A stretch of DNA of 64,000 bases from Micrasema longulum (taxonomy: Eukaryota; Arthropoda; Insecta; Trichoptera; Brachycentridae). Under the pieces are notes generated by a model that had not been told where the DNA came from, did not search any database, and saw only the letters and a program-made list of their open reading frames with translations. Location: assembly GCA_022494885.1 (NCBI GenBank), contig JAGVSM010001374.1:84562-148561 (forward strand). The letters run 5' to 3'. Numbering within the stretch: position 1 is the stretch's first letter; every line of letters starts with the position of its first letter. The position numbers and the translations under genes were made by a program. Shown one piece after another: positions 21,947 through 32,602 of the stretch.

Positions 21947-22965
21947 ATATACAGGATGGCCGGAGAAGTGATGAGGATGGCCGGAGAAGTGATGTTCAAA
22001 GGTAAAATGTAGGTGCCTCGTATTAAGGCGTATTCGAATCACCCCCATGTATGTTTCGCGATTTTGCGTAGTTTTTGAGTTTTAAAACTTTCGACCTGAT
22101 AAGTTTTTTATTAAATTTCTGGAAGGTTTTTTCAGGTTTTTTTTTAAAAACTCATTTTTTTATAAACTGTACTTTCATACTTAAAATAATCAGCTTCGTA
22201 ACATTGATGGAAACTACAAAAGTTTTGACCTAAATTGCTGAATTTAAGTTCGAGCGAGTCAGACTTGAACTTTCAACTTTTAACTTAAAATTAAAAATCT
22301 AAAAAGGCAATTCCTTAGTTTTTTAGTAACTTTAAAAACTGCGCGAGATTCTAAGTTTTTGTAATAAAATAAAAAATTGTTCGCTGAAATCAGCCTTTAA
22401 AGATATTGAAGTGGAAAATTCCAATTGCTAATTATGATAAAAAGTGTGCAAACTAATAAAAAATAACTAAAATAACAAATTTAGAGATAAAATGGCAAAA
22501 CGAGTAGCAGTAAACACAAGATGAGAATGACAGGAATTTCCCACCTCAGTATCTTTGAAGGCTGATTTCAGCAAATAATATCTAATTAAGTACTACTTTT
22601 TTGTGTTATTACAAAAACTTAGTGTCTAGCGCAATTTTTAAAGTTACCCAGAAACTAAGGAATTGCTTTTTTAGATTTTTATTTTGAGTTGAAAGTTCAA
22701 GTCTGACTCGGTCGAACATTCTGCATTTTAGGTAAAAACTTTTGTAGCCATTAGTGTCACGAAGCTGATTATAGACAAAAACAGTTATAAAATAAATCCT
22801 GAAAAAATCTTCCGAAAATTAAAAAAAAAAAAAACCGGTCCGACTGAAAATTTTCAAAAACTCATTTTAAAAATCACAAATCGAAAACTAAGCAAAATCG
22901 CGGAAAATACATGGGGGTGAATCTGAAATTTTACCTTTGAACGTCACCTCTCCGGCCACCTGTAT
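21947..22965. mobile_element. 1-kb palindromic foldback element
   Basis: Left arm (about 21947-22405) and right arm (about 22545-22965) are inverted copies along their length. Ends are ATACAGGATGGCCGGAGAAG and the inverse of ATACAGGTGGCCGGAGAGGT; further in, CAGCTTCGTAACATTGATGG pairs with CCATTAGTGTCACGAAGCTG. The arms differ at many sites, so it is not an assembly fold. The left tip carries a tandem duplication of GATGGCCGGAGAAGTGAT. No transposase-like frame is present. Target duplication is not clear. Confidence 0.8.
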
Positions 22966-23217
22966 TATGATTTTAAATGAGCAGATATTTTATATTATCA
23001 AAAAAAATAAAATTTTATAAATGTTTAAAAATGAATTCTAAAAAAAAATTATATTGAGTCATTATTTTGTTTTATAAGTAGAATGGGTTCAATGGAAAAT
23101 GGCATGTTTGTGTGTTTTACACCTGAGAGATTAATAATGGTACGAGTTTAAAATTACCGTTTTTGACTCAAGTATGCACAAATCCTTTTGAATATATTTC
23201 CTATCGTGGCATAATTA

Positions 23218-23412
23218 TTAGCACTTTGTATCCCGGAGCCGTGTAAACACGTGATTATATAACCACACGTTGTGTCCCGGTCCCGTGTTTTCACGTGGTT
23301 TAATAGCTGTCTAAAAAGATGCATTTTATTGACATTTAGTGACTTTTATTAGTAATATTTCGCTGCTGGTGAACCACATGAAAACACGGGACCGGGATAC
23401 AAAGCACAATAA
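23218..23412. mobile_element. Short foldback MITE with three related 40-bp units
   Basis: GCACTTTGTATCCCGGAGCC at the left is inverted as CGGGACCGGGATACAAAGCAC at the right. A third, direct unit TGTGTCCCGGTCCCGTGTTT lies inside at about 23269. No coding capacity. Confidence 0.6.
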
Positions 23413-23424
23413 AAGGAGTGAGAC

Positions 23425-23640
23425 CCTGTATATTTATTTATTTATACTTTTACAATGTTTGTATTCTTTTTTTATACAGAATAATGTACAATAATACACT
23501 GGGGTGTCCCGTGCCGAGGAAAACATTTGGCAATAAGTAAAACATGCCTTAAATTAGTTATTTAACAAATTTAACATAATAATAAAATAAAAACGTAATT
23601 AATCTAATTTACCTAATTATCTTTAACATAATAAGAAATA
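23425..23640 (-). repeat. Probable non-LTR 3' end
   Basis: TATTTATTTATTTATA at the left edge is the complement of a TAAA tail. The adjoining sequence has no coding motif. Called only from the tail. Confidence 0.3.
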
Positions 23641-24317
23641 TAAACTAAAATAGTCATAAAAAACGTAACCAATGGTGCGAACATTGCAATGTGGCTCTCC
23701 ATAAAGGCCAATGTTGGCAAAACCATCATACAAAAATAACTTATTAAATTGTTTAAAATAAATGTGTGAAGTTGCGATTGATTTAACCCAGTATTTTCAT
23801 AATGATGACACTTTTAAGAAACCCTTCACAAAGTATGAAATTTCACAAAAATGGGCCGGGCACACGGTAAATTCTATGTGTATTCGGCCGGTCTCAAAGT
23901 GTTAAAAATGTTTTTGTGGACTTTAAAGCAAAAATGCATATGTTATGGGTACTATAAATTATAATTCAAATTAAATAATTAACAGTGGCACAATACCCGT
24001 ACATAATCATTATAAAACATCTCTTCGGACTACACTTGAGTTTGACGCGTTTTGTTGTGCTGTTAAAAAAATCCTTTTAAATATTTAATACATGTGTTTC
24101 CATAAGCTAAAAAAAATATGTGACATCACAATATTATTTCAGTTAATTCATTTCAACAAAATACACATGATAAAAAATGGCCAATCTTTTCTCAAAATGA
24201 CCTCATCGATTTCACGCCGATTACGCTACCACTAACGACGATTTTGGGGCCTCACGCGCTCACGCCGCGCCGCGCCGATGGTTTTTTGATCGGCGCACAG
24301 TGACAGCGCAATTCTCT

Positions 24318-24475
24318 AGAGCCCTTTTCACACATGGCACACAAATCTACCCGGCCCGGTAACTTTACCGTGTTCATCCCACAAACGCATACACAACGTC
24401 TCACCTTTTGTAGGGCGAACGCGATAAAATTACCAGGCCGGGTGGACTTGCGTGGCATGTGTGGAAAGGGCCTAA
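24318..24475. mobile_element. 158-bp MITE with GC-rich terminal inverted repeats
   Basis: Left arm AGAGCCCTTTTCACACATGG...ACCCGGCCCGGTAACTTTA is inverted at the right as TAAAATTACCAGGCCGGGT...GTGTGGAAAGGGCCT. The arms are about 50 bp. It lies in an unusually CpG-rich patch (24235-24320, CACGCCGCGCCGCGCCGATG). Confidence 0.75.
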
Positions 24476-24489
24476 GGGTTGGTTATTGT

Positions 24490-24637
24490 TTTTTTTGCTC
24501 AATTACAGTGGTGAATTACATCACAGAACATCCAGGCTTAAGGATTTTTTTTGTGTTGTCACCGGGAATCGAACCCGGAACCTTTTGTGCGTGAGTCAAG
24601 CGTCTTGACCACTACAATACGGAAGCCGCCCGAACCT
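24490..24637 (-). repeat. tRNA-derived SINE family C copy
   Basis: Read on the minus strand: GGCGGCTTCCGTATTGTAGT, GGTCAAGACGCTTGACTC, GGTTCCGGGTTCGATTCCCG (B box), then AGCCTGGATGTTCTGTGATG and TAATTCACCACTGTAATTG. The same units occur at 30247-30408 (minus) and 34830-35005 (plus). It resembles a tRNA but the stem does not close and the body is SINE-like. Confidence 0.8.
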
Positions 24638-25067
24638 GTGACGTTTCCAAGTTATTGACTGAAAACATTTTTTAAATAAATATTCGAGAATCTTTGCCGT
24701 ACAATAAGGTATTTTTGAAAGTCGGGAATAACATAAAAAATTATAATGTGTATTTAGGGCGGATTTTTACGATTTAAATTATTTAGAGTATATAACTCTC
24801 AATGTGTTCAAAACAAGTTTCCATTTATGATTTTCGGGTTTAAAAATGAGCTCGTATGAAACGGCTTGCAGTTGACATCACGTCATTTTGACGTCACGCG
24901 TTATGCCCGCCGACTGCGCTTCAAATCGGGTTTTCGGGTAATTCGAATTATGCATATTTTAAACCTTTGTAAAAAATAGTTATCCGACGTCGCGCGTCGC
25001 ACGGAAAAATATGAATGCAGTTGACGTGATTTTTTGCTTATTTGAAATAAAAAATAATGGTAAAATG

Positions 25068-25157
25068 TGAAAAAACCCCTTTAAATACTAATTTTGTTTT
25101 AGTGCGTGCAAGAAAACATTTTTAAAATCCAATTTTCCGTAGCACTGAACTTCCTCA
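25068..25157 (-). mobile_element. End fragment of the GAGGAACTTCAG MITE family
   Basis: Ends CCGTAGCACTGAACTTCCTCA and contains GTGCAAGAAAACATTTTTAAA, matching the outer part of the copies at 45033 and 47829. Confidence 0.6.
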
Positions 25158-25499
25158 TTTCAGCGGTGAATGAATTAAAATATTCAGTATCTGTTCTCAG
25201 GTCCTCACATTTTTTGAACATCTCGGATCAGTCCATCGGAATTCGAGATATGGCATAAAAATGAGTAGTTCGCAGAACACGTCACCAGGGGATGATATAT
25301 TAGCCAAAATTAGCATAAATTTCTGCTTCCCAAGCGAGATATTGCTTTAGAAGCTTTAGGTAGGCCCTGAGGGTAGGTCTTCCATTCGCTTATTCGAATC
25401 GTCTTACGGATTGAAACGAGGAGTTAAGAAATGATCTAAATCTCTAAAGAAAGGTGGTTTTTTCTTCTCAAAATGTTAAAACATTTCTAAAATTGTAAT

Positions 25500-26090
25500 A
25501 CTAGCTTTTACTCGCGGATTTGCTCGCATGGTATTAGGGAGAAATTAGTTAGCTAATTAATTAGTTGTGTCGTTTATCAATAAGTATTTTCCCGACGAAA
25601 TAATATATTTTTTGAGATATAATGTAGCTTGTATCGATAACCGGTTCTTTAACTATAACTATGAAAAAAATATGACAATTCTTTAGTCTATTGTGGACGT
25701 AGCATCGTTATTATGTTCACCAATCCAAAATCCTGCAACAAAACCAAAACGAAAAGCGAACAAAACTAACCATAGATAAAGCAAGTTAATTATAGAAATT
25801 AAAAGAATTAGTTTCAAATTGATTATTTATTTTTAACATCCCACCTTACCGCCTACTCATTTTCAAATAATGTTACTCATAGTTCATGTATTTTTATACT
25901 TCTTTTAATTCGGGTTGAAAAATAAGCATCCCTTTTTACATCTCACCTCTCCGACTATCCATATGCAAAAAAATAATGTCACTGTCACTCTGTCTCTCCG
26001 TCGAGACGTGAAGGAAACACAAACAAACAAACTAACAAACACACACATTTTCGCATTTATAATATTATTATGGAAGTATGGATAGACATT
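25500..26090 (+). mobile_element. Nonautonomous RTE-like element (CTAGCTTTTACTCGCGG family)
   Basis: Starts ACTAGCTTTTACTCGCGGAT...GCTCGCATGG, an ending-in-TTCGCATTTATAATATTATT pattern follows at about 26050-26075, preceded by CAAACAAACAAACTAACAAAC. This start and end pair is widespread in insect short RTE-type retroelements. I know it from general experience, and diverged sequence between the ends leaves the subclass open. Confidence 0.5.
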
Positions 26091-26413
26091 TGTCGGATCC
26101 AAATCATACGAATATACCTTTCGATCGCCCAGTTCATTATATATTAGATTAGTCAGATATCTCCATATTATGTACAGGTTTAGATATGTATTGTATTTGT
26201 TATATAAGATACGGCCTAAGCCAATTACGATAGTTATTAAAATAAATACGTGGTGGCCAGATACTTGATGTAAAAAAATATGTGGGAAGTAGAACACCCC
26301 AAGGGCTGATGTGTTCAATGAATTGTGCACCGTTTCTGAGATATAATTTTTTTAATTGTTTTTTTTTAGTTGATTTCACCACTATCGTCTGAAAATTTAG
26401 TGGTAATTTATCG

Positions 26414-26695
26414 ACTGGAATATTAAACAAAAACATTATGGGACCTTTTGAGTTGCCACAACGTCTTAATGGTGAAAATTATTAATATTTTCTTCAAAAT
26501 GACCTTCCTGAGCTTTTAGAAGATGTCAATTTAGGCATTAGACAAAGGATGTGGTATCAAAATGACGGTGTTCCCTGCCATTATGCTTTAGCAGTAAGAC
26601 ATTACTTAAACCGGGAGTACCCTCAAAATGGATAGGTCGTGGTGGCCCAATTAGGTGGTCACCAGACATAAACTATAATCTTCCAACAATAAATT
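26414..26695 (+). pseudogene. Mariner-type transposase relic (second family)
   Basis: Translation: TGILNKNIMGPFELPQRLNG, stop, YFLQNDLPELLEDVNLGIRQ, RMWYQNDGVPCHYALAVRHYLN, then after a frameshift KWIGRGGPIRWSPDIN. The D of WYQND and of SPD are the second and third catalytic acids of the DDE/D domain of a mariner/IS630-type transposase. One TAA and one frameshift kill it and the N-terminal domain is absent. It belongs to a different lineage from the copy at 12.4 kb. Confidence 0.8.
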
Positions 26696-26756
26696 ATTAC
26701 AGAGAAGCAATGCCTTTTATTACAGTCCACGTCTACAGTAATATAAGAAGGAATCT

Positions 26757-26921
26757 TTAAAAAAGGGGCATATTTTTGAAAACATCTTAGACAACATTAT
26801 TTTAATACATGTTAAAAAAGGGGCATATTTTTGAAAACATTTTAGACAACATTATTTTAATACATGTTAAAAAAGGGGCATATTTTTGAAAACATTTTAG
26901 ACAACATTATTTTAATACATG
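26757..26921 (+). repeat. Tandem repeat, 55 bp x 3
   Basis: Three units begin TTAAAAAAGGGGCATATTTT at 26757, 26812 and 26867. Units 2 and 3 look identical, and unit 1 differs by one base (CATCTTAG versus CATTTTAG), so the array is young. It follows the mariner relic directly. Confidence 0.9.
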
Positions 26922-26989
26922 TCCGCTCCCTAGGTGGAGCTTACGGTGAAATATCTCCAGGTCATTTTGTACGGGGCCAACTCCAGTGC

Positions 26990-27290
26990 GTCCTGTCAAG
27001 TCAGGTCCGTGTCCCGTAGTTCCAACTGCCGACGAACTGTCAGCCGTGGTTTGAAGCCGTTTATTGTACGGCAAAGTTTATCGAAAACGGTTTTAAGAAC
27101 TACTCTGAACTATGTCACAAGCTCTTCAGAAGCAACCAATGATGGAGTGTTGTGATAGATATCCGGTTTCCGGACGCCACCTCACCAATTGGTAGAAATC
27201 ATCGACTAGAATTTATGACATCACGGGCGGAGTAATTACAACACTTTAAAAAATCATAGCGCTGATAATGACATATACCAAAATATATTT
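26990..27290 (+). mobile_element. Diverged copy of the GAGGAACTTCAG MITE family
   Basis: Contains AACCAATGATGGAGTGTTGT, GACATCACGGGCGGAGTAAT and ATCATAGCGCTGATAATGA, the internal landmarks of copies at 37494 and 45033. Ends are not preserved. Confidence 0.6.
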
Positions 27291-27357
27291 TTTCAATTTT
27301 GGATCAGTTTGATGTTCTGTTAACAAATAAACAATATGAAAAAAACTCCGAACTTAC

Positions 27358-27722
27358 TTGTCGATTAATTAGAGTTGGCGCGTTCGCAAAATTAACACAG
27401 ACGCATTAAAAATCTATGGGCTGAGATTTTTAAAATTTTATATTAAACGTTAACCAAATGTGCTATATTATTTGTTTAAATCCGTGTTGGATAAGAGGTT
27501 TGTGTATATGAAAAAAAGACAATGGGTTAAGAAAATGTAATATGGAAAAATGTGTTCATGTATTTTCTTGAATGATAGTTTTCTTTTTGCTCTAATCCAA
27601 AGGGGATAAAAAAAGGACATTTGACATAAATTGAATACGAAAGTATTTTAAATCAATATTCTGTGCATTAAAAATGTGTTTGTGTAAGTTTTGCGAACGC
27701 GCCCGTACTAGATAATCGACCT
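27358..27722. mobile_element. 365-bp MITE with GTCGATTA ends
   Basis: Left end GTCGATTAATTAGAGTTGGC-GCGTTCGCAAAATTAACACA is inverted at the right as GTAAGTTTTGCGAACGCGCC...TAATCGAC. The inverted repeats are about 50 bp with scattered mismatches. The interior is AT-rich and noncoding. No clear target duplication. Confidence 0.75.
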
Positions 27723-27918
27723 ATACTTGATTAGATTAAATTAAGAAATATATTTATAAACCTGTGTTTTTAATCCGTAGCTAAACATTGAATATAGGTA
27801 TATAATTATATTTTCACTATTAAGAATCGCATCAATATTCAGACGAACGCAGAAGCATCCTGTGTATATTTTATTACCATATCATTGGCAACTAACAAAG
27901 CAATAGTAGTTAGAAGTA

Positions 27919-27960
27919 ATTTTGTGTTCATCATAATTATTATTATGATGAACACAAAAT
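27919..27960. repeat. Perfect 19-bp hairpin with 4-nt loop
   Basis: ATTTTGTGTTCATCATAAT, loop TATT, then its exact reverse complement. Isolated in AT-rich DNA. Confidence 0.75.
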
Positions 27961-29190
27961 ATTGATTATTAAATAAAAACTAGTAAATATATGACATTTT
28001 CTTAAGTAATTGTTTTTTTTTCGCTTTAGTCAGAAATAATTTTTAAAACATAAATTATACAAATTAAGAACCACACATAATCAAATATACAAAATAATGG
28101 TATCATTAAAATTAACAAAATAATAGTAAAATATAGTAGTATTAAAAAAAAAACAAAATAAGAGTATCATTGAATTCAACAGAAAAAGAATGTATTTATA
28201 AAAACATAATTGAAATTATTATTGAGATATGTTTTCTAGAAACTCACACAATACTATAGTAAGAAATAATAGAAATAAGAACAATAAATCATATGCCAAA
28301 TAATAGTACGTACTAAATTAAATGATAAAAAAGTACATAATGCAAAAACATAAAAATATCAAGATATAGATAAAAAAAGTACATAATGCAAAAACATAAA
28401 AATATCAAGATATATAAATAAAAGTAAAAGTATGGAAGGAAAGCAGATTTGTAATTTTTTTGCTAATTGCTAATCTCGAACTATGCGACAATCGAAATAA
28501 TGTGACAATAATAATGAAATGTAATAAGTTTATAATCTGATTATCAGTTCTGTCAAATGACAGATGCACTCTTTTATGTTTAATATTTGTTTACACCAAG
28601 TTAAAAAATATTCATCGCAATCGTAAATCATAGTGTTAAAAAGTGTTAATAATTCGATTTCATACATTCGTAACTACGTGTTAACTTTGGATTGGATAAT
28701 AAATGCGTTTATGTACCTTCGTGTGAATAATAAATGAGTACTTTCGTGAAATATTCTGAAAAGTTAATTTATTTTAAAGTTATTCATATAAAGCTGTTGT
28801 TATTACAAACCTTACACGTATTAGTTCGATAGCAGTGGCTGACCTGCAATTAATTAATCACCGGTCCAACGATTTTCGAAATTACAAATTTGTAAAAGCG
28901 GTTTAACTGTCCCGAATTACCGCGAATATATTAATATGAAATACTCTTTTACCCAGTAAAATATATTTGCCAGTTATGTATCATCAGCAAATAATATTGC
29001 TGGTGCAAAGTGTTTCAAATCGGATAGAATTTGATACATAATATTATAATAAATGTTATTTTTTTATGAAATAAGTGTAAGACATATACGGAAAAAATAT
29101 TTGACGAAATTCTACTAGTACCTAAGCGTTTCTCTGTCAAGGCGGATGAAGAATACGGTTCTCTGTGTGAAATAGAACCAGAGCCCCGGA
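27961..29190. other. AT-rich stretch with a local tandem duplication
   Basis: At about 28324-28414 a unit of 45-46 bp (GATAAAAAAGTACATAATGC...) is present twice. Otherwise no gene or element is recognised. A block at 29200-29255 recurs inverted at 35215-35270, inside the UGT intron. Confidence 0.45.
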
Positions 29191-29257
29191 CGAGTGCTCT
29201 CGGTTTGATGGCTGCTCTCAGGTAAAAATCCCGAATAAGGAAATCGAGTGGAAGTAA

Positions 29258-29530
29258 GTCCGCCTCGTCGCGTAGTGGTTAACGTGTTCGCCAATCATAA
29301 TTAAGGTTCCGCGTTCGATTCCTGGCAGGGTGGACGTGAAATATTTATTTTGAAGGTTTTTTGAACTGCAATATTTTATTGTCCTCAGACTGGCACCAAA
29401 AGCGTAAGATCGTCGAGGATTGATCACCTTACCTTCATGTAACGGATGATCAAACTACGCTGTGTTCGATTGACTAATTATGTGCCCTATGCACCACCGG
29501 GTGCGATAAGGATGATAATGATGATGACCA
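29258..29530 (+). repeat. tRNA-derived SINE family B copy
   Basis: Head CGTCGCGTAGTGGTTAACGT (A box) and GCGTTCGATTCCTGGCAGG (B box). The body has ACTGGCACCAAAAGCGTAAG, ATCACCTTACCTTCATGTAA, ATGTGCCCTATGCACCACCG and a GATGATAATGATGATGA end. Confidence 0.8.
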
Positions 29531-29819
29531 TGAGTTTATTACAAGATTTGTGACATGTAAGACAGCCAATGGGTTGTATCGAGTGATTACTTCTCCGAGG
29601 GTGAATAATTGAACATCCGTATTTCTTATTTCTCCACGTGAGATTTTTGTGAAGCAGATGAGCTGAAACCTTTATTGATGTATGTGAGATACAAATTTGT
29701 CAAAATATTTTATAATCGTAATTTTATTGATTATAAAAGATAGGACGATACGCGAGACGAAAAAAACTTTAAAAAAAATGTTCGTTTTAAAGCGAACATA
29801 TAAATTTATTTATTTGACA

Positions 29820-30130
29820 CTTTATATACATATACGATATGTATACCTACCCAAACCGTTCAGTTTGAGAAAATTATAAATACATGGACATATTGAATCT
29901 TACAATTTTATACAAAAATTAAAAACAAAGATTAATTAAGGAATTAAAAATTAACACTGTACTTTGAAGAGAGGAGAGGGGATGGGAAGGAAAGAAGAAG
30001 GATAAAGGAACAATTTAAATATTTAGATAGTGACATTTCAATCTTGACTTAAATGTAAATAAAGAAGGGGCGTCTCTAATATTAGTGGGTAGATTATTCC
30101 ACAATCGAGCGGCTACTACTGTTTACTAAA
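29820..30130 (-). pseudogene. Non-LTR reverse transcriptase extreme C-terminus
   Basis: Minus-strand translation AARLWNNLPTNIRDAPSLFT-FKSRLKCHYLNI then a stop matches the closing segment (RLWNxLPxxIRxAxSLxxFKxxLKxxL) of CR1/Jockey-like proteins. The remainder towards 29820 is probably its 3' untranslated end. Confidence 0.7.
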
Positions 30131-30246
30131 TGTCTATTTACTTATTCATTCGCAAATTATTATTTTATTTATTAACATTTATTTAGACACAAGTCACAGT
30201 TCCATGGGACTTAAGTTGAAAATAAGTTATTACGAATAGTAATTTT

Positions 30247-30408
30247 TATTTTTGCACCACAACAGGCCAGGAGGCCCAATAACAGTGGTGAATTACATCA
30301 CAGAACACCCAGGCTTGAAAAAAAAAATGTTTTCTCACCGGGAATCGAACTCGGAACCTTCCGTGCTTGAGTCAAGCGCCTTGACCACTACACCACGGAC
30401 GCTGCCGA
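30247..30408 (-). repeat. tRNA-derived SINE family C copy
   Basis: Minus strand: GCGTCCGTGGTGTAGTGGTC, AAGGCGCTTGACTCAAGCAC, GGTTCCGAGTTCGATTCCCG, body AAGCCTGGGTGTTCTGTGAT and end TTGGGCCTCCTGGCCTGTTG. It is the best preserved of the three copies. Confidence 0.85.
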
Positions 30409-30411
30409 ATA

Positions 30412-31150
30412 ATAGTAAACCCAGTCACATCCGAAACCACAATCGGTACGTAGAATTATAACAGTTCAGAAACCGCGCACGCGCATCAAACTAAAACCGA
30501 CTAAACTACTCATAAATGAGTAGTTTTACATTTAGCCCATTAGTTACTCTATATACGTAGCTTAGTGGATCACATTTCATGTGCAAGTAGTGAATTCACA
30601 AATAATATTATTAAAAAATTCGATTATTTTACCGTCTGTAGATTGTGAAATTAAACAAGATGGACATTTCGTTAATATTGCCAGGGTAGTCGATTTTTTT
30701 ACCAGGCTTTCTATTAATATTAAACGGTATTAATTTACTTTATCACTGAATGATTATTTAATTTTTTTATACGTTTGCCTAATAAAAGAACCTGTTTTTT
30801 TATACTCCAGTCAGTAAAATATTATAATATGATATAAAATAGTAAAACATAACATAACACAAAATTATCTTATATTTGTGTTATGATAATATATTGTTCG
30901 CGGTCTGACAATATTATGCGGCCACTTCACGCATGCGCGCAGGCGGGATGTCGTGCAGACAAGGATAATTGGGAACTTTTGGACACAGTGCAGTGTATGC
31001 AAACTGGTGTATTATGTTAGAATAGGAAAAATAATTTAGAAGCATTGTTTTAAAAAAAAAAAACCTAATGGTTGCTTGCTTTTGCAGAACGCAGAGCTGG
31101 CTCCCCCTCCGCACGTCTGTTTTCTGCCCGGCAGAAGTAAGCAACCTTTC
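30412..31150 (+). mobile_element. Foldback-family element interrupted by a P-like copy
   Basis: The left flank 30424-30447 (GTCACATCCGAAACCAC) is the arm of the foldback family seen at 31359, 39819 and 52641. The right part (about 31030-31145) is its central hairpin, GGTTGCTTGCTTTTGCAGAA...GGCAGAAGTAAGCAACC. Between them (30451-31020) lies a diverged P-like element: TAGAATTATAACAGTTCAGA start, ACTACTCATAAATGAGTAG palindrome, ATGCGCGCAGGCGGG and GGACACAGTGCAGTGTATGC near its right end. Confidence 0.65.
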
Positions 31151-31358
31151 GAAATTTAAAGTATTTTTCAGTTTTAAAATGTTTCTAAATGTTTTTATAA
31201 AATTATTTTTTATATATAGTACAACAAGAACATAATAAAAAAATAATGTACCACATCAATATAAAAATAACAAAACAAGAATTTGATTTACATAAAAAAC
31301 CAACTCTAGTAAATAATTGAAAAAAAATAATTAAATGTTAAATGATATTAACGTTCTC

Positions 31359-31723
31359 CAGGGTGATCTTTAAACCCTGTAACATCCGAAACCACGATGA
31401 TCAGTATAGGCAAGAAAACATATTAGCATATTTAAAACAATATTTAGAACGCAGAAATTTTTTAAAAATAAAATATAAAAAAAACAAATGGTTGCTTACT
31501 TCTGCAGAGGAGAAGCGAGGGGGGCGTGGTCATGTGGTTGACGGTGTATCAGACTCCCCATCCCCTCTCCTCGCTTCACCCTTTGCAGAAGTAAGCAACC
31601 ATTTGTTTTTTTAATATTTTATTTTTGTAAATTTTATTCGTTCTAAAAAATTGTGCCAATATGTCTTCTTGGTCATAGTGATCTTCGTGGTTTCGGATGT
31701 GACAGGGTTTAAAGAACACCCTG
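31359..31723. mobile_element. Foldback MITE (CAGGGTG...CACCCTG family), complete copy
   Basis: The arms CAGGGTGATCTTTAAACCCTG-TAACATCCGAAACCACGATG and CGTGGTTTCGGATGTGACAG-GGTTTAAAGAACACCCTG are inverted. The centre is a second strong hairpin, GGTTGCTTACTTCTGCAGAG..GAAGCGAGG / CCTCGCTTC..CTTTGCAGAAGTAAGCAACC. Complete relatives lie at 39819-40153 and 52641-52998. Any open frame across it is only a by-product of the palindrome. Confidence 0.85.
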
Positions 31724-32421
31724 TATAAAACATGACGCATTTTTTTTACTCCTTTTGTATGAAAATATACAGTTTGTATTAAAATTTGAGATGCCTACCG
31801 GTTGAAAAAGACGCGACGAGAGTGGTTGTAATTTGAGTTACCATAAAATAGAAATGAGAAGTGGAGACGATTTCAGGCTTCCTATAAACCGGCCGATGAC
31901 AGATAATAAGCTCTGTAGATGCATAGACATCTATATTCCCTTCTCTAAAACGTTCTTCGTATCTGTTAATATTAAACTAATTAGTAAATTTACGTAATAC
32001 GGTAAATTTACAAGCTAAATAAATAAATTAGAACTCTGGCAGTTGCCGTTTTTTGATTGGTTATTATGGGTGTTATTTCGTCTTCTTCGAGTTTAGATAT
32101 AGTGTTGAAAATAACTTTATATAACAATGTAAAAACCAATTGTAAAATTGACGCTTATTTTTTATTTTCATTGCACCCAATATCTTCCGCTTAATAGTTT
32201 GGCTCGTTATCGTAAATTTTAAAAACTACGTAAATATAATTCATTATTGGTCTTAGACCTCTGATAAATACAAGAGAACTGTAGTAAATTTAATAGAAAA
32301 GCAAACATAATTAATACAATCTTCTACTTGATACATGTAAACACACAAAATAATTTATTACATGCAACGAAATTCCAGTTTAGATAAAGGGCGATGTCAA
32401 ATTGTATCGTCTTTGGCCATT

Positions 32422-32456
32422 TCAGTCCAAAACATGTTTTTTTAAAGAGTAGTTGT
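32422..32456 (+). promoter_or_regulatory. Inr plus DPE core promoter of the UGT gene
   Basis: TCAGTC at 32422-32427 fits the insect initiator with A(+1) at 32424. AGTTGT at 32451-32456 falls exactly at +28 to +33 and fits the DPE consensus RGWYVT. There is no TATA box at the right distance. This would give a 5' UTR of 179 nt with several upstream ATGs before the chosen start at 32603. Confidence 0.5.
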
Positions 32457-32602
32457 TCTTAGTGACTGAGATAGTTAAAAATGCGAAAATAAACTCTTCA
32501 TGAATAATATAACAATTAAAGATTTAATTTGGTAATGTTTAAAATATGATTTATAGTACGTTCAGTAGAAAGATCTTTTTTGGTGCAACGAAAGAACTAA
32601 AT

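Noticed and set aside
24490..24637. A possible tRNA gene on the minus strand
   Set aside because: The B box is perfect but the cloverleaf does not close and the body is shared with 30247 and 34830, so it is a SINE head.
25905..26330. A 141-codon minus-strand open frame
   Set aside because: It overlaps the end of the RTE-like short element with its CAAACAAACAAAC tract and has no domain or motif. It is a chance frame.
31342..31614. A 90-codon open frame
   Set aside because: It crosses the arms and centre of a foldback MITE. The coding impression comes from the palindrome.
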